From: Euzebyales bacterium
GTDB lineage: Bacteria > Actinomycetota > Nitriliruptoria > Euzebyales > JAHELV01
Direction of reading: 5' to 3'
Length of the DNA: 64,000 nt
NCBI GenBank assembly: GCA_036374135.1
Contig: DASUUK010000045.1
Span: 37,109 to 101,108, forward strand
Both the position numbers and the translations under genes were made by a program. Below are positions 36,363 to 44,210 of the stretch, in pieces; position 1 is the stretch's first letter, and every line of letters begins with the position of its first letter. The notes under the pieces were generated by a model that saw nothing but the letters and a program-made list of their open reading frames with translations, made no database searches and was not told the origin of the DNA.

Positions 36363-37115
36363 TCAGAGCACCGTCTCGAAACCCCCGATGACCGGCAGGA
36401 GCCGCTGGATGAACGCGTTCCACAGCCCGGTCGCGATCGCCACGCCGACCAGCATCAGCAGGATCCCACCGCCCACCTGGATGGCGCGGGCGTGGCGGCG
36501 CAGGAAGCTCAGTGCGCTGCCCGCCCGCTGGAACGCCAGTCCCATCAGGATGAACGGCACACCGAGGCCGATCGCGTAGATGAAGCCGAGCACGCCGCCA
36601 CGCACGGCTGTGCCACCTGTGGCCGCCGACAGCGCGAAGATCGCCGACAGCGCCGGTCCGATGCACGGGGTCCAGCCGACACCGAACACGAATCCCAGTG
36701 GCATGGCGCCGAGGACGCCACGATCGATCGCCTGATCTGTCACACGCGCCTCGCGCCGCAGCAGATCGAACGGCAGCAGGCCGGTGAAGGCGAGTCCCAA
36801 CGCCGCGACCAGCACGCCGAGCACGATCTGCCAGCCGCGGCTCTGCAATGTCGCGGACAGGCTGCCACCGAGCAGACCGAGCAGGCTGAACGGGATCGCG
36901 AAGCCAAAGACGAACAGCAGCCCGCCGGCCAGCACCCGCATCCGACTGCCGCCCGACGCCGAGATCTCCGACGCCGACAGCCCGGTCATGTACGACAGGT
37001 AGCCGGGCACCAGCGGCACGACGCACGGCGAGGCGAACGAGACGATGCCCGCCGCGAACGCCACCGTTGCGGCGACCAGCACGTTGGCGTCGGTGATCAG
37101 CTCACCAGGTGTCAT
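36363..37115 (-). CDS. ccdA: Thiol-disulfide interchange protein CcdA
   Basis: 250 residues, six helices. The two redox Cys are in [16 protein letters not shown] and [15 protein letters not shown], conserved positions of CcdA. Carries electrons from cytoplasmic thioredoxin to an extracytoplasmic TlpA/ResA partner that keeps apocytochrome c Cys reduced. The TlpA-like lipoprotein gene is just upstream. Confidence 0.94.
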   Translation of the reverse strand: MTPGELITDANVLVAATVAFAAGIVSFASPCVVPLVPGYLSYMTGLSASEISASGGSRMRVLAGGLLFVFGFAIPFSLLGLLGGSLSATLQSRGWQIVLGVLVAALGLAFTGLLPFDLLRREARVTDQAIDRGVLGAMPLGFVFGVGWTPCIGPALSAIFALSAATGGTAVRGGVLGFIYAIGLGVPFILMGLAFQRAGSALSFLRRHARAIQVGGGILLMLVGVAIATGLWNAFIQRLLPVIGGFETVL

Positions 37116-37224
37116 CGCCGACCACCGTCGTCGTGGCTGCGTCGGATCACGCGCGCTCCCACGTCGGGTCGTTGAATGCCTGCATCAGTGACAACACCAT
37201 GGTGGTCCGATGCCTTCCAGCACC

Positions 37225-37779
37225 TCAGCCGGCCTCGGCCAGCAGACCGTCGAGCCGGGGGGCGAGCTGCCGTGCGGTGACGGCGCCGAACAGCCGGCTC
37301 GCGACCCGATGGTCGGCGTCGAGCAGCACCGTGCTGGGCAACCCGGCGGGACCCAGCGCGCCGAACTGCGAGGCGATCGATGCGCTCTCGTCGTCCCACG
37401 ACGGATATGCGATGCCGTGCTCGCGCTCGAAGGCGCGCGCGTTGGTGGTGGTGTCCCGCACGTTCACGCCTACGACCGACACGCCCTTCTCGCCGTAGGT
37501 CTCCGCGATCGATGCGAGATGGGGCGCCTCGGCGGCGCACGGCCCGCACCACGACGCCCAGAAGTTGATGACCACGGGTCCGTCGAGGTCGCTGAGCGCC
37601 AGGGTCGACCCGTCCAGCGTGGGACCGCTCACGTCGGGTGCGGGCTCGCGCTCGGCCGCCGCGATGTCGGTCGTGCCGTCGGCCGCGACGAAGCCGCCGC
37701 CGTCCGTCGATGCGGTCGCCAGCGAGCACCCGGCCGTCAGCACGCCCAGGAGCACGATCACGAGCACGGTGCGGCGCAT
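37225..37779 (-). CDS. TlpA/ResA-like thioredoxin lipoprotein
   Basis: 184 residues from ATG 37779. Lipoprotein signal with lipobox LTAGC (Cys18); thioredoxin fold with NFWASWCGPCAAEAPHL active site. Likely apocytochrome c reductase fed by CcdA. A longer start (37815) would hide the signal peptide. The 109-base gap to ccdA shows no clear element. Confidence 0.9.
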   Translation of the reverse strand: MRRTVLVIVLLGVLTAGCSLATASTDGGGFVAADGTTDIAAAEREPAPDVSGPTLDGSTLALSDLDGPVVINFWASWCGPCAAEAPHLASIAETYGEKGVSVVGVNVRDTTTNARAFEREHGIAYPSWDDESASIASQFGALGPAGLPSTVLLDADHRVASRLFGAVTARQLAPRLDGLLAEAG

Positions 37780-37834
37780 GGCAGGCCAGTCTAGGCCGCG
37801 GGCGTCCGGCGCCACGTGCCACGTCTCCCGGGAA

Positions 37835-38791
37835 CTAGCGGCTGGCGCCCACCGGCTCGCGCTCGATGACGAGCTCCTCGACGTTGCGTTCCTTCTCGCG
37901 GTTCTCGTCCCAGCCCAGCAGCAACGCGTGCAGGACGAACCCGACGAACGAGATGATGATCATCACCAGCGACGGGAAGAACGCGAACCCGGGATCGAAG
38001 AACGCGAACGCCGTGTAGGTCTCGGGGGTCAGCAGCTCGGTCACAGCGCTGTCCGCACCTGCCGGCACCTCGAAGTCCTCGGGGATCGGCTGCCCGACGT
38101 CCTCTTCGCTGAACAGCGGCTGCCCGTCCGGACCGGTCGGGACCTCGCCCGCGTCGTCGAACGCGAACGGCTTGGCGAAGGTCGCGCCGACAACCTTCTC
38201 GCCGCCCTCCGCGGTCGCCACGAGCGGTGCTCCGGCGACGACCCAGTCGTCGCCGATCAACTGCTCGCCGCCTCGCTCCTCGCGGAAGAACGCCCCGATC
38301 TCGTCGGCACCGCCGGCTGCGCTGTCGTCGGCGCCTTCAGTGTCGGCCTCGCCCTCGCCGCCGCCCTCCTGGGCGCCGTCGGCACCTTCCTCAGCGCCAG
38401 CACTGCCGGCCTCCTCCTGGAAGCCCTCCGGGAACTGGTTGACCACACCGAAGCGCTCCTGCGCCAACGTGCTGTCGGGGGCGAAGGCGACCCACTTCGG
38501 CGTGTAGTAGTCGGCCGGCTGGCCCGGCAGCGACTGCGGTCCCGTGTTGCGTGGCGTGCCGGGTGCACCGAAGCCCCAGAACAGGCTCAGGATCAACATG
38601 AACCCGAAGAACGTGGACGCCTCGACGAGGTAGGCGCGACGGGTGCCCAGGTTGCTCTTGAGCAGCAGGAAGATCGCGCCGAAGAAGATGACGATGGCGG
38701 CCGGCAGCGCGATCGCACCCCGCCAGTCGTCGGGCGGGACGTACTCCTCGGCCGCCGCGACCGCGAGCACGACCCTGTGCAGTGCGAGCAT
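37835..38791 (-). CDS. Membrane protein of the cytochrome bc operon (acidic linker)
   Basis: 318 residues from ATG 38791, whose codon overlaps the cytochrome c stop (TGATG). Helices near 25-45 and 55-75, then a long low-complexity loop (about 120-170, Glu/Gly/Ala/Asp), a globular acidic part, and a C-terminal helix with LVMIIISFVGFVLHALLLGW. No Cys or heme motif. Coupling to the cytochrome c gene suggests an accessory subunit of the quinol oxidase. Family not recognised. Confidence 0.6.
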   Translation of the reverse strand: MLALHRVVLAVAAAEEYVPPDDWRGAIALPAAIVIFFGAIFLLLKSNLGTRRAYLVEASTFFGFMLILSLFWGFGAPGTPRNTGPQSLPGQPADYYTPKWVAFAPDSTLAQERFGVVNQFPEGFQEEAGSAGAEEGADGAQEGGGEGEADTEGADDSAAGGADEIGAFFREERGGEQLIGDDWVVAGAPLVATAEGGEKVVGATFAKPFAFDDAGEVPTGPDGQPLFSEEDVGQPIPEDFEVPAGADSAVTELLTPETYTAFAFFDPGFAFFPSLVMIIISFVGFVLHALLLGWDENREKERNVEELVIEREPVGASR

Positions 38792-39801
38792 CACGCGTCT
38801 CCCTCGCCGTCACCGGCCGAAGCGGACTGGCCGCCCTCGCCCTCACCGACGCCGGGCGTGCTGTACTGCCCAGCGTCCTCGGGCAGCTCATCGGGCTGCA
38901 GCGTCTCGAGGTAGTCGATGATCTTGTTGAGGGCCGCGTCCTCGTAGACCGCCGGGCCGTCGTCCTCGCCCGGGCTCGTCGGGTAGAAGTAGCCGTTCTG
39001 CCATGGCGGCATCGTCACGCCGGTGCCGAGGTAGATCCCGTTCCGCAGGATCCCGAGCACCGTCTCGGGCTCGTGGCGTTCGAACACGCCGACCAACGAA
39101 GGTCCGGGTCGTCCCTCCCCGCTCTGGCCGTCCTGGCCGTGACAGCGCGCACAGTTGCCCTCGAACAGGTCCTGTCCGCTGAGCGCCGCCGCCTGCTGCG
39201 GCTCGGCGGTGTCGTCGACCTGCCGCGAGAGGAGGAAGTCCGCCACCTCCTCGATCTGCTGGTCGTTCCACGGTCCGCCGTACGCCGCACCCCACGTGGG
39301 CATCGGCGTGCCGGGGCGACCCTGCGCGAGGGTGTTGATGATGTACTCGCGGACGTCGGTGATGTTCGGGTTGTTCTCGTAGCGTGCCGCGATGGTGGTC
39401 AGGTTCGGGGCCGGCCAGGTCTCGTCGGGGTTGTACGGCGATGGCGCGCCACCGCCACTGGCGTCCGCGCCATGGCACTGCGCGCAGTTCTCGGCGTACA
39501 GCGTCTCACCCCGCTCGACCGAAACGGTGAAGAAGCCCTCGACCTCCTCGGACAGGCGCTGCTGCTCGAGCACCCAGTAGATCGGCAGGGCGAGCGCGAA
39601 GAAGATCGTCAGCACCACACCCCACGTCAGGTAGCGCATGCGGATGCGGCCCTCGAGCTCCTCGTCCGAGTAGCCGGGACGCATGGCGCTGGGGACGTCC
39701 TCGATCCACGGCTTGCGCCCGCGCGAGCTGCGCGTGTACAGCACGACCGGTACGAGCACGGCCGCCAGGGCCAGGATCGCAACGGCTACCAGAGGGCTCA
39801 C
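38791..39801 (-). CDS. Membrane-anchored diheme cytochrome c
   Basis: 336 residues from a GTG with GGAAGGA upstream. Two N-terminal helices (3-22 and about 58-78), then two cytochrome c domains with heme sites CAQCH and CARCH and axial Met candidates in GTPMPTWG and GVTMPPWQNG. Follows the Rieske gene and probably hands electrons from it to a terminal oxidase. It corresponds in role to QcrC but is not closely similar by order, since qcrC is first in common actinobacterial operons. Confidence 0.88.
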   Translation of the reverse strand: MSPLVAVAILALAAVLVPVVLYTRSSRGRKPWIEDVPSAMRPGYSDEELEGRIRMRYLTWGVVLTIFFALALPIYWVLEQQRLSEEVEGFFTVSVERGETLYAENCAQCHGADASGGGAPSPYNPDETWPAPNLTTIAARYENNPNITDVREYIINTLAQGRPGTPMPTWGAAYGGPWNDQQIEEVADFLLSRQVDDTAEPQQAAALSGQDLFEGNCARCHGQDGQSGEGRPGPSLVGVFERHEPETVLGILRNGIYLGTGVTMPPWQNGYFYPTSPGEDDGPAVYEDAALNKIIDYLETLQPDELPEDAGQYSTPGVGEGEGGQSASAGDGEGDA

Positions 39802-39847
39802 CAGATCGGTCCTTCCGTGTGTGGCAGGTCAGCGTGAACGCGTGACC

Positions 39848-40678
39848 TCATACGTCGACGCAATGGGGGCCTTCGGGCGGCTGGTTGAACACGGCCGCCG
39901 AACGCGACGGTCCTGTGATCACGGCCGATGTGTCGATGACGAGCTGCCCCTCGACCTCCTGCACGACGAAGCGGTCGAGCCCGCGCGGTGCCGGCCCTTC
40001 CTGCCACTCGCCCCACCGGTTGTACTTCGAGCCGTGGCAGGGGCACTCCCACCACTGCGACTCGGCGCACCACGGGACCTTGCAGCCCAGGTGCACGCAC
40101 TTCTGGTACAGCGCCATGATGCCGGTGCCGTTGGTCAGGTCGGCGTACTGACCGTCGGGGTCCTGGCTCTCGTCGTACTTCACGATGAGCGAGCGGGCCT
40201 CGGGGAACTCGACGCGGCCCTCGTTGGCGTCGATCTCGCCCAGGATGTCGTCGGGCGAGCCGACCGGGATCTGGGCGCCGAACCCGCCACGCAGGTTCGG
40301 CCAGATGAACGCGAGGCTCGCGCCGCCGAAGCCGACGAGCACGCCGAGCCAGCCGATGCCACTGGCCCACTTGAGGAACTGACGGCGGCTCGGGCCGCTG
40401 GGCTTGCGTTTGGGTGGCTTCTTCGCCGCAGGAGCCGTCTGCTGTGCCGCGGGCTGTGCGCCCGTGGCGGTGTCCGGTGGCGCCGCCATCAGCAGGCGGC
40501 CGTCGGCCCGGGGCCCACGCCCGCTGTCCGGCACACCGCCGCGCGACTGGTCCACCGCCGCGGACGACGGGGCGTCCCTGCGGACGCGTACCGGCACGGT
40601 CCGGGGCGTCGACCGCCGCAGCACCCACGTGAGGACCGCCAGCCCGGCGGCCGTCGCGGTGAGGATCTCGAGCATCAT
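39848..40678 (-). CDS. qcrA: Rieske iron-sulfur protein
   Basis: 276 residues from ATG 40678, preceded by GGAAGG. A first helix (LEILTATAAGLAVLTWVL), a Lys/Pro/Ala-rich loop, a Tat-like segment SRRQFLKWASG with a second helix, then the [2Fe-2S] Rieske domain: CVHLGCKVPWC and CPCHGSKYN, with the disulfide Cys present. Electron carrier between quinol and the diheme cytochrome c. An extra N-terminal helix is seen in other actinobacterial Rieske proteins. Confidence 0.93.
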   Translation of the reverse strand: MMLEILTATAAGLAVLTWVLRRSTPRTVPVRVRRDAPSSAAVDQSRGGVPDSGRGPRADGRLLMAAPPDTATGAQPAAQQTAPAAKKPPKRKPSGPSRRQFLKWASGIGWLGVLVGFGGASLAFIWPNLRGGFGAQIPVGSPDDILGEIDANEGRVEFPEARSLIVKYDESQDPDGQYADLTNGTGIMALYQKCVHLGCKVPWCAESQWWECPCHGSKYNRWGEWQEGPAPRGLDRFVVQEVEGQLVIDTSAVITGPSRSAAVFNQPPEGPHCVDV

Positions 40679-40691
40679 CACGCCACCTTCC

Positions 40692-41708
40692 TCACAGGGT
40701 GAACCAGATGCCGTCGGTCCACGGCCACGTCCAGTTGAACCCGGGACCGCGGAAGAAGGACCCGGAGATCGTCAGCGACGCCGACGCGACGAGGAACATC
40801 GTGAACAGCATGTAGGCGAACTTGCGCCGCTCCGGTCTCATCGACGGGTTGCGGTCCAGGTAGGGGATCGCTATCAGCCCGAGTGGGCCGAAGATCAGTG
40901 GGATGGTGACCCCGGCGATCATCGGGTGCCAGTAGCGCAGCATCTCCTGCAGGCCCAGGAAGTACCAGGGCGCCTTCGAGGGGTTGGGCGTGACGTTCGG
41001 GTTCGCCAGCTCGCGCAGCGGCGCCGGCGCGAGTGCGCTGAACACGAACAGGAACGCCGTGACCGCCATCAGGCAGACGAACTCGGCGGTCAGCAGGTGT
41101 GGCCAGGTGTAGGCCTTGTCGTCCTGCTTGCCGCGGATCTGCTGGATGCCGGTCGGCGGCACCATCGCCAGCAGGCGGTGGGTGTGCTCCTGGCCCGCGT
41201 ACTTGGTCTCGGGCCCACCCGTGCGCTCGTGGGGACCGCCCTCGGTCCGCGCGGCGAGCGCCGCGGCGACCCGCTGCTGGCGCTGCTCCGGCGTGAGGGC
41301 GACGCCCGCGCCGTTGCCGGCCCCGTTCGCGCCGTTGCCGGTCGTGGCGGCGGCAGGTGCGGCGCCGGCACCGGCGCCTGCCCCGGCGGGTTGCTTGGCC
41401 GGTTCGGGCTTGGACTCCGACTCGGCGGCCCGCTTGGCGCGGGCGGCCGCGGCCTTGGCCTTGGCGCGCGCGACGCGCTCGGGCTGGCCCTCCTCGACGA
41501 GCTCGTTGAAGACGCGCTCCTGCACCTGCTCGGGCGTCTCGCCGCCGCCGTCGCCGGTGGACCCACCACCGTTGCCCGCGGACGCGTCGGCGGCGCGCGC
41601 CTTGCGCGCGGCGGCCGCCTTGGCCTTCGCGCGGGCGACGCGCTCGGGTTGGCCCTCCGCGACCAGCTTGTCGAAGGTCTCCTGGTCGATCCCTGGGTCG
41701 TCAGCCAT
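40692..41708 (-). CDS. Cytochrome b C-terminal subunit (subunit IV-like) with repeated N-terminus
   Basis: 338 residues. The last 150 form three membrane helices like PetD: KAPWYFLGLQEMLRYWHPM and IPLIFGPLGLIAIPYLDRNP. The Qo-site motif reads APWY, not PEWY. The first about 130 residues hold two copies of a charged helix, LVAEGQPERVARAKAKAAAA and LVEEGQPERVARAKAKAAAA, each followed by Ala/Arg/Lys and a Gly/Pro linker. Their function is unknown. Twelve bases after the cytochrome b gene. Confidence 0.9.
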   Translation of the reverse strand: MADDPGIDQETFDKLVAEGQPERVARAKAKAAAARKARAADASAGNGGGSTGDGGGETPEQVQERVFNELVEEGQPERVARAKAKAAAARAKRAAESESKPEPAKQPAGAGAGAGAAPAAATTGNGANGAGNGAGVALTPEQRQQRVAAALAARTEGGPHERTGGPETKYAGQEHTHRLLAMVPPTGIQQIRGKQDDKAYTWPHLLTAEFVCLMAVTAFLFVFSALAPAPLRELANPNVTPNPSKAPWYFLGLQEMLRYWHPMIAGVTIPLIFGPLGLIAIPYLDRNPSMRPERRKFAYMLFTMFLVASASLTISGSFFRGPGFNWTWPWTDGIWFTL

Positions 41709-41720
41709 CGTCGACCTCCC

Positions 41721-42488
41721 TTACAGCGGTCCCGAGATGCCGCCATCCTTGCGGATGCGCCAGAAGTGCACGGCCAGGAAGATCGTCAGGATGAACGGCA
41801 GCGCGAGCACATGGAGCACGTACCAGCGCAGCAGCGTCTCCGGGCCGATCTCGACCCCACCGAGCAGTGCGAACTGGATCTGCTGACCGAACACAGGTGT
41901 GAACCCCGCCATGCTGGTTCCGACCTGGACGGCCCAGATGGCCAGCTGGTCCCACGGCAGCAGGTAGCCGGTGAACGCGAGGAACAGGGTGATCAGCAGC
42001 AGGATCACCCCGACGACCCAGTTGAACTCCCGCGGTGGCTTGTAGGCGCCGTGGTAGAAGACCCGCGCCATGTGCAGGAAGGTCGTGAAGACCATGAGGT
42101 GGGCACCCCAGCGGTGCATGTTGCGGACCAGGTCGCCGAACTGGACGTTGGCGCGCAGGTTCTGCATGTCGAGGTAGGCGATCTCGCTGCCGGCACCGGC
42201 GGCGGGCCGGTAGAAGAACATGAGGAAGATGCCGGTGACGGTCAGCAGGATGAACAGGAAGAAGCTGGTGCCGCCGAGGCAGTAGGTGTAGGTCAGCTTC
42301 AGCCCGTGCCGCTTCACCTTGACCGGGTGGAGGTGGTAGAGCACGTTGTTCATCGCGGCGAGCGCGCGGTCCCGCGACGTGTCGCGGTAGCCCTTGCGGT
42401 AGATCGAGCCGGGCCGGAACACCGACTTGTAGATGACGTTGTCCTGCAGCCGCTTCTTCAGCTCGTCGGCGCTGGGGATGTTCGCCAC
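41721..42488 (-). CDS. Cytochrome b N-terminal subunit (b6-like)
   Basis: 255 residues, four helices. Heme b His pairs in NMHRWGAHLMVFTTFLHMAR and LLRWYVLHVLALPFILTIFL with VHFWRIRKDGG. YCLGGTSFFLFILLTVTG keeps the Cys that in b6f-type complexes binds the extra heme c(i). Together with the next gene it forms a split cytochrome b as in b6f complexes, unlike the fused QcrB of most actinobacteria. Probably oxidises menaquinol. Confidence 0.92.
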   Translation of the reverse strand: MANIPSADELKKRLQDNVIYKSVFRPGSIYRKGYRDTSRDRALAAMNNVLYHLHPVKVKRHGLKLTYTYCLGGTSFFLFILLTVTGIFLMFFYRPAAGAGSEIAYLDMQNLRANVQFGDLVRNMHRWGAHLMVFTTFLHMARVFYHGAYKPPREFNWVVGVILLLITLFLAFTGYLLPWDQLAIWAVQVGTSMAGFTPVFGQQIQFALLGGVEIGPETLLRWYVLHVLALPFILTIFLAVHFWRIRKDGGISGPL

Positions 42489-42516
42489 GCGGTTCGTCCT
42501 GTCTCTCCGTCGGACG

Positions 42517-42861
42517 TCACGCGCTGGTGCGACCCAGCCAGAGCGCGTCCGAAGGACAGCGCTCGACGCAGATCGCGCACCGCGTGCACTCGTTGTCGTC
42601 GATCACGAACACCGCCGAGGCCGTGTTCGCCAGGGTCATCACCTCGTCGGACTCGGCGTCCGCCACGATGTTGGGCGCCAACATCCAGATGCACTCCCAG
42701 GGGCACACATCTTCACACGCCCGGCACAGGATGCACAGCTCGGCGGTCAGCCCGATGTGGCGCTTCGGCTTGACACGCTCCTGCAGCCATCCGGCGTCGA
42801 CGGTCTCGATGCGGTAGTCATCGAAGATCGTCGGGTGCAGTCCCTTGTCGGTCAGGCCCAT
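42517..42861 (-). CDS. 2[4Fe-4S] ferredoxin-type protein
   Basis: 114 residues. Two cluster motifs, CILCRACEDVCP and CTRCAICVERCP, separated by about 35 residues instead of the usual 20-30. No membrane helix. It lies between a membrane protein gene and cytochrome b in one unit, so it may couple the quinol oxidase to a ferredoxin pool or be an extra subunit. Nineteen bases follow the upstream stop. Confidence 0.88.
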   Translation of the reverse strand: MGLTDKGLHPTIFDDYRIETVDAGWLQERVKPKRHIGLTAELCILCRACEDVCPWECIWMLAPNIVADAESDEVMTLANTASAVFVIDDNECTRCAICVERCPSDALWLGRTSA

Positions 42862-42879
42862 CGGGTGCGTCCGTCCTGT

Positions 42880-43353
42880 CTACTTGTAGCCACCGGTGGT
42901 CGGTCCCTTCTCCTCGCCCTCAGCGAGTCCGCCGGGAAGACGCTTCTGGACCGCGAAGATCAGCCACGCGCCCGCTGCAAGGACGATGGTGGCCTCGATC
43001 ATCACGATCGAGTCCCGGAACACGTTGTAGAAGTTGGTCGCGAACTCGAGATCACCGATGACGATCTGGCTGGGGATGATGGAGTCGGCCAGCAGGTCCT
43101 TCTGCGAGTCCGCGAAGTAGACCCAGGCCGAGGGGATGATGCCGAGCGCCCACCAGAGCCCGAGGAGCACCGCCATCGAGCCGAACAGCGCCGACAGCCA
43201 GCCCTGCCTCTCCCGCAGGACGTAGGCGGCCACGGCGAAGCCGATGACCATGCCGATGCTGACCACCATCAGGACGAGGCCGATGAGGCCGTCGCCGAAG
43301 TTCCACAGAGCGGCGATCGCATCGGGCAGATTGGCGAAGAACTCCCCGATCAC
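42880..43353 (-). CDS. First membrane protein of the cytochrome bc operon
   Basis: 157 residues from GTG 43353 with GAAAGG upstream. Four hydrophobic segments: ALWNFGDGLIGLVLMVVSIG, MVIGFAVAAYVL, ALFGSMAVLLGLWWALGIIP and TIVLAAGAWLIFAVQ. A soluble loop with ADSQKDLLADSIIPS lies between the third and last. No cofactor motif. First in the operon, behind a good promoter. Family not recognised. Confidence 0.6.
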   Translation of the reverse strand: MIGEFFANLPDAIAALWNFGDGLIGLVLMVVSIGMVIGFAVAAYVLRERQGWLSALFGSMAVLLGLWWALGIIPSAWVYFADSQKDLLADSIIPSQIVIGDLEFATNFYNVFRDSIVMIEATIVLAAGAWLIFAVQKRLPGGLAEGEEKGPTTGGYK

Positions 43354-43430
43354 GTTCGGCCTTTCATCGCTTGTCCAGTGGCGCTGCCGGGTCGCAACAG
43401 ACGCCGACACCGGCCCGTTGGCGTAGCGCA

Positions 43431-43460
43431 ACTGTACCGATCACCCCTGGAACACGCCAA
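43431..43460 (-). promoter_or_regulatory. Promoter candidate of the cytochrome bc operon
   Basis: Minus strand -35 TTGGCG (43455-43460), 18-base spacer, -10 TACAGT (43431-43436). The GTG start at 43353 is about 70 bases downstream. It lies just after the TlpA gene stop (43483), which is transcribed in the same direction. Confidence 0.45.
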
Positions 43461-43482
43461 CCACGCGCGCCGTCCGCAGAGG

Positions 43483-44109
43483 TCACCGCACGTCGTCGAC
43501 GGCCGCCCGCAACTGCTGTTCGGTGAGCTCGCCCGTCAGCTGGCGCCGCACGACACCATCCGCGTCGACGATCAGGGTCGTAGGCGTGCCGAGCAGCTGC
43601 ACGTCCTGCCCGAACGCGCCGTCGGCGTCGGTGACGAGCGGGTAGGTGATGCCCAGTTCGCGGGCGAGCGCGACCGCCTTGTCGGCCTGGTCGATGTAGT
43701 CGACGCCAACCATCGCCAGACCCACGTCGTCGGCCACACGCTGCAGCATCGGCATCTCGTGGACGCACGGCGCGCACCAGCTGGCCCAGAAGTTGATGAC
43801 CATCGGCCTCCCCGTCGCCGGCAGCTTCAGACCGCCGGCCGGGCCGAGGTCCGCCAACGGCGGCAGCGTCACGGCGGGGATCGGCCGCCCGACCATCGCG
43901 CCTGCATCGCCGAGCAGGGGCGGCGTGTCGGCCGTCACCGTGCCCACGGAGTCGGTTACCGTCGGACGCAGTGCGGCCACGACCACGATCGCGCCCATGA
44001 TCAGCGCCGCGACGACGGCCAGCAGCACGATCGTGCGGCGACCGGTCGACGGCTGCGGCGCGGGTTCGGTGGCGGCGTCGGTGCGGGCGGAGGCGTCCGG
44101 GGTTGACAT
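43483..44109 (-). CDS. Membrane-anchored TlpA-family thioredoxin
   Basis: 208 residues from ATG 44109. N-terminal helix TIVLLAVVAALIMGAIVVVAA, then a thioredoxin fold with NFWASWCAPCVHEMPML. Second TlpA-type protein in the window, next to the bc operon; either this one or 37225-37779 may serve apocytochrome c, the other a different client. Divergent from the PLP decarboxylase gene. Confidence 0.88.
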   Translation of the reverse strand: MSTPDASARTDAATEPAPQPSTGRRTIVLLAVVAALIMGAIVVVAALRPTVTDSVGTVTADTPPLLGDAGAMVGRPIPAVTLPPLADLGPAGGLKLPATGRPMVINFWASWCAPCVHEMPMLQRVADDVGLAMVGVDYIDQADKAVALARELGITYPLVTDADGAFGQDVQLLGTPTTLIVDADGVVRRQLTGELTEQQLRAAVDDVR

Positions 44110-44210
44110 CGTGGGACCAAGGATGGCACGCCACCGACCGGTGGCAGGCTCCACGGCAGCTGGGCGACACTGTCACGGTCGTGCGGCCGAGCGATCGTCA
44201 GGAGCTGTCC

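Noticed and set aside
34673..36391. Long plus-strand frame opposite resB, and similar long antisense frames opposite nuo, men and hem genes
   Set aside because: High GC leaves antisense frames open; their products are Arg/Gln/His/Asp-rich with no domains, while the opposite strand encodes clear proteins.
39830..39850. A fifth copy of the junction repeat between the Rieske and cytochrome c genes
   Set aside because: TGACCTCATA and AGGTCA are shared, but the TAGCG and GGTAGG core is not conserved, so it is noted only as a weak match.
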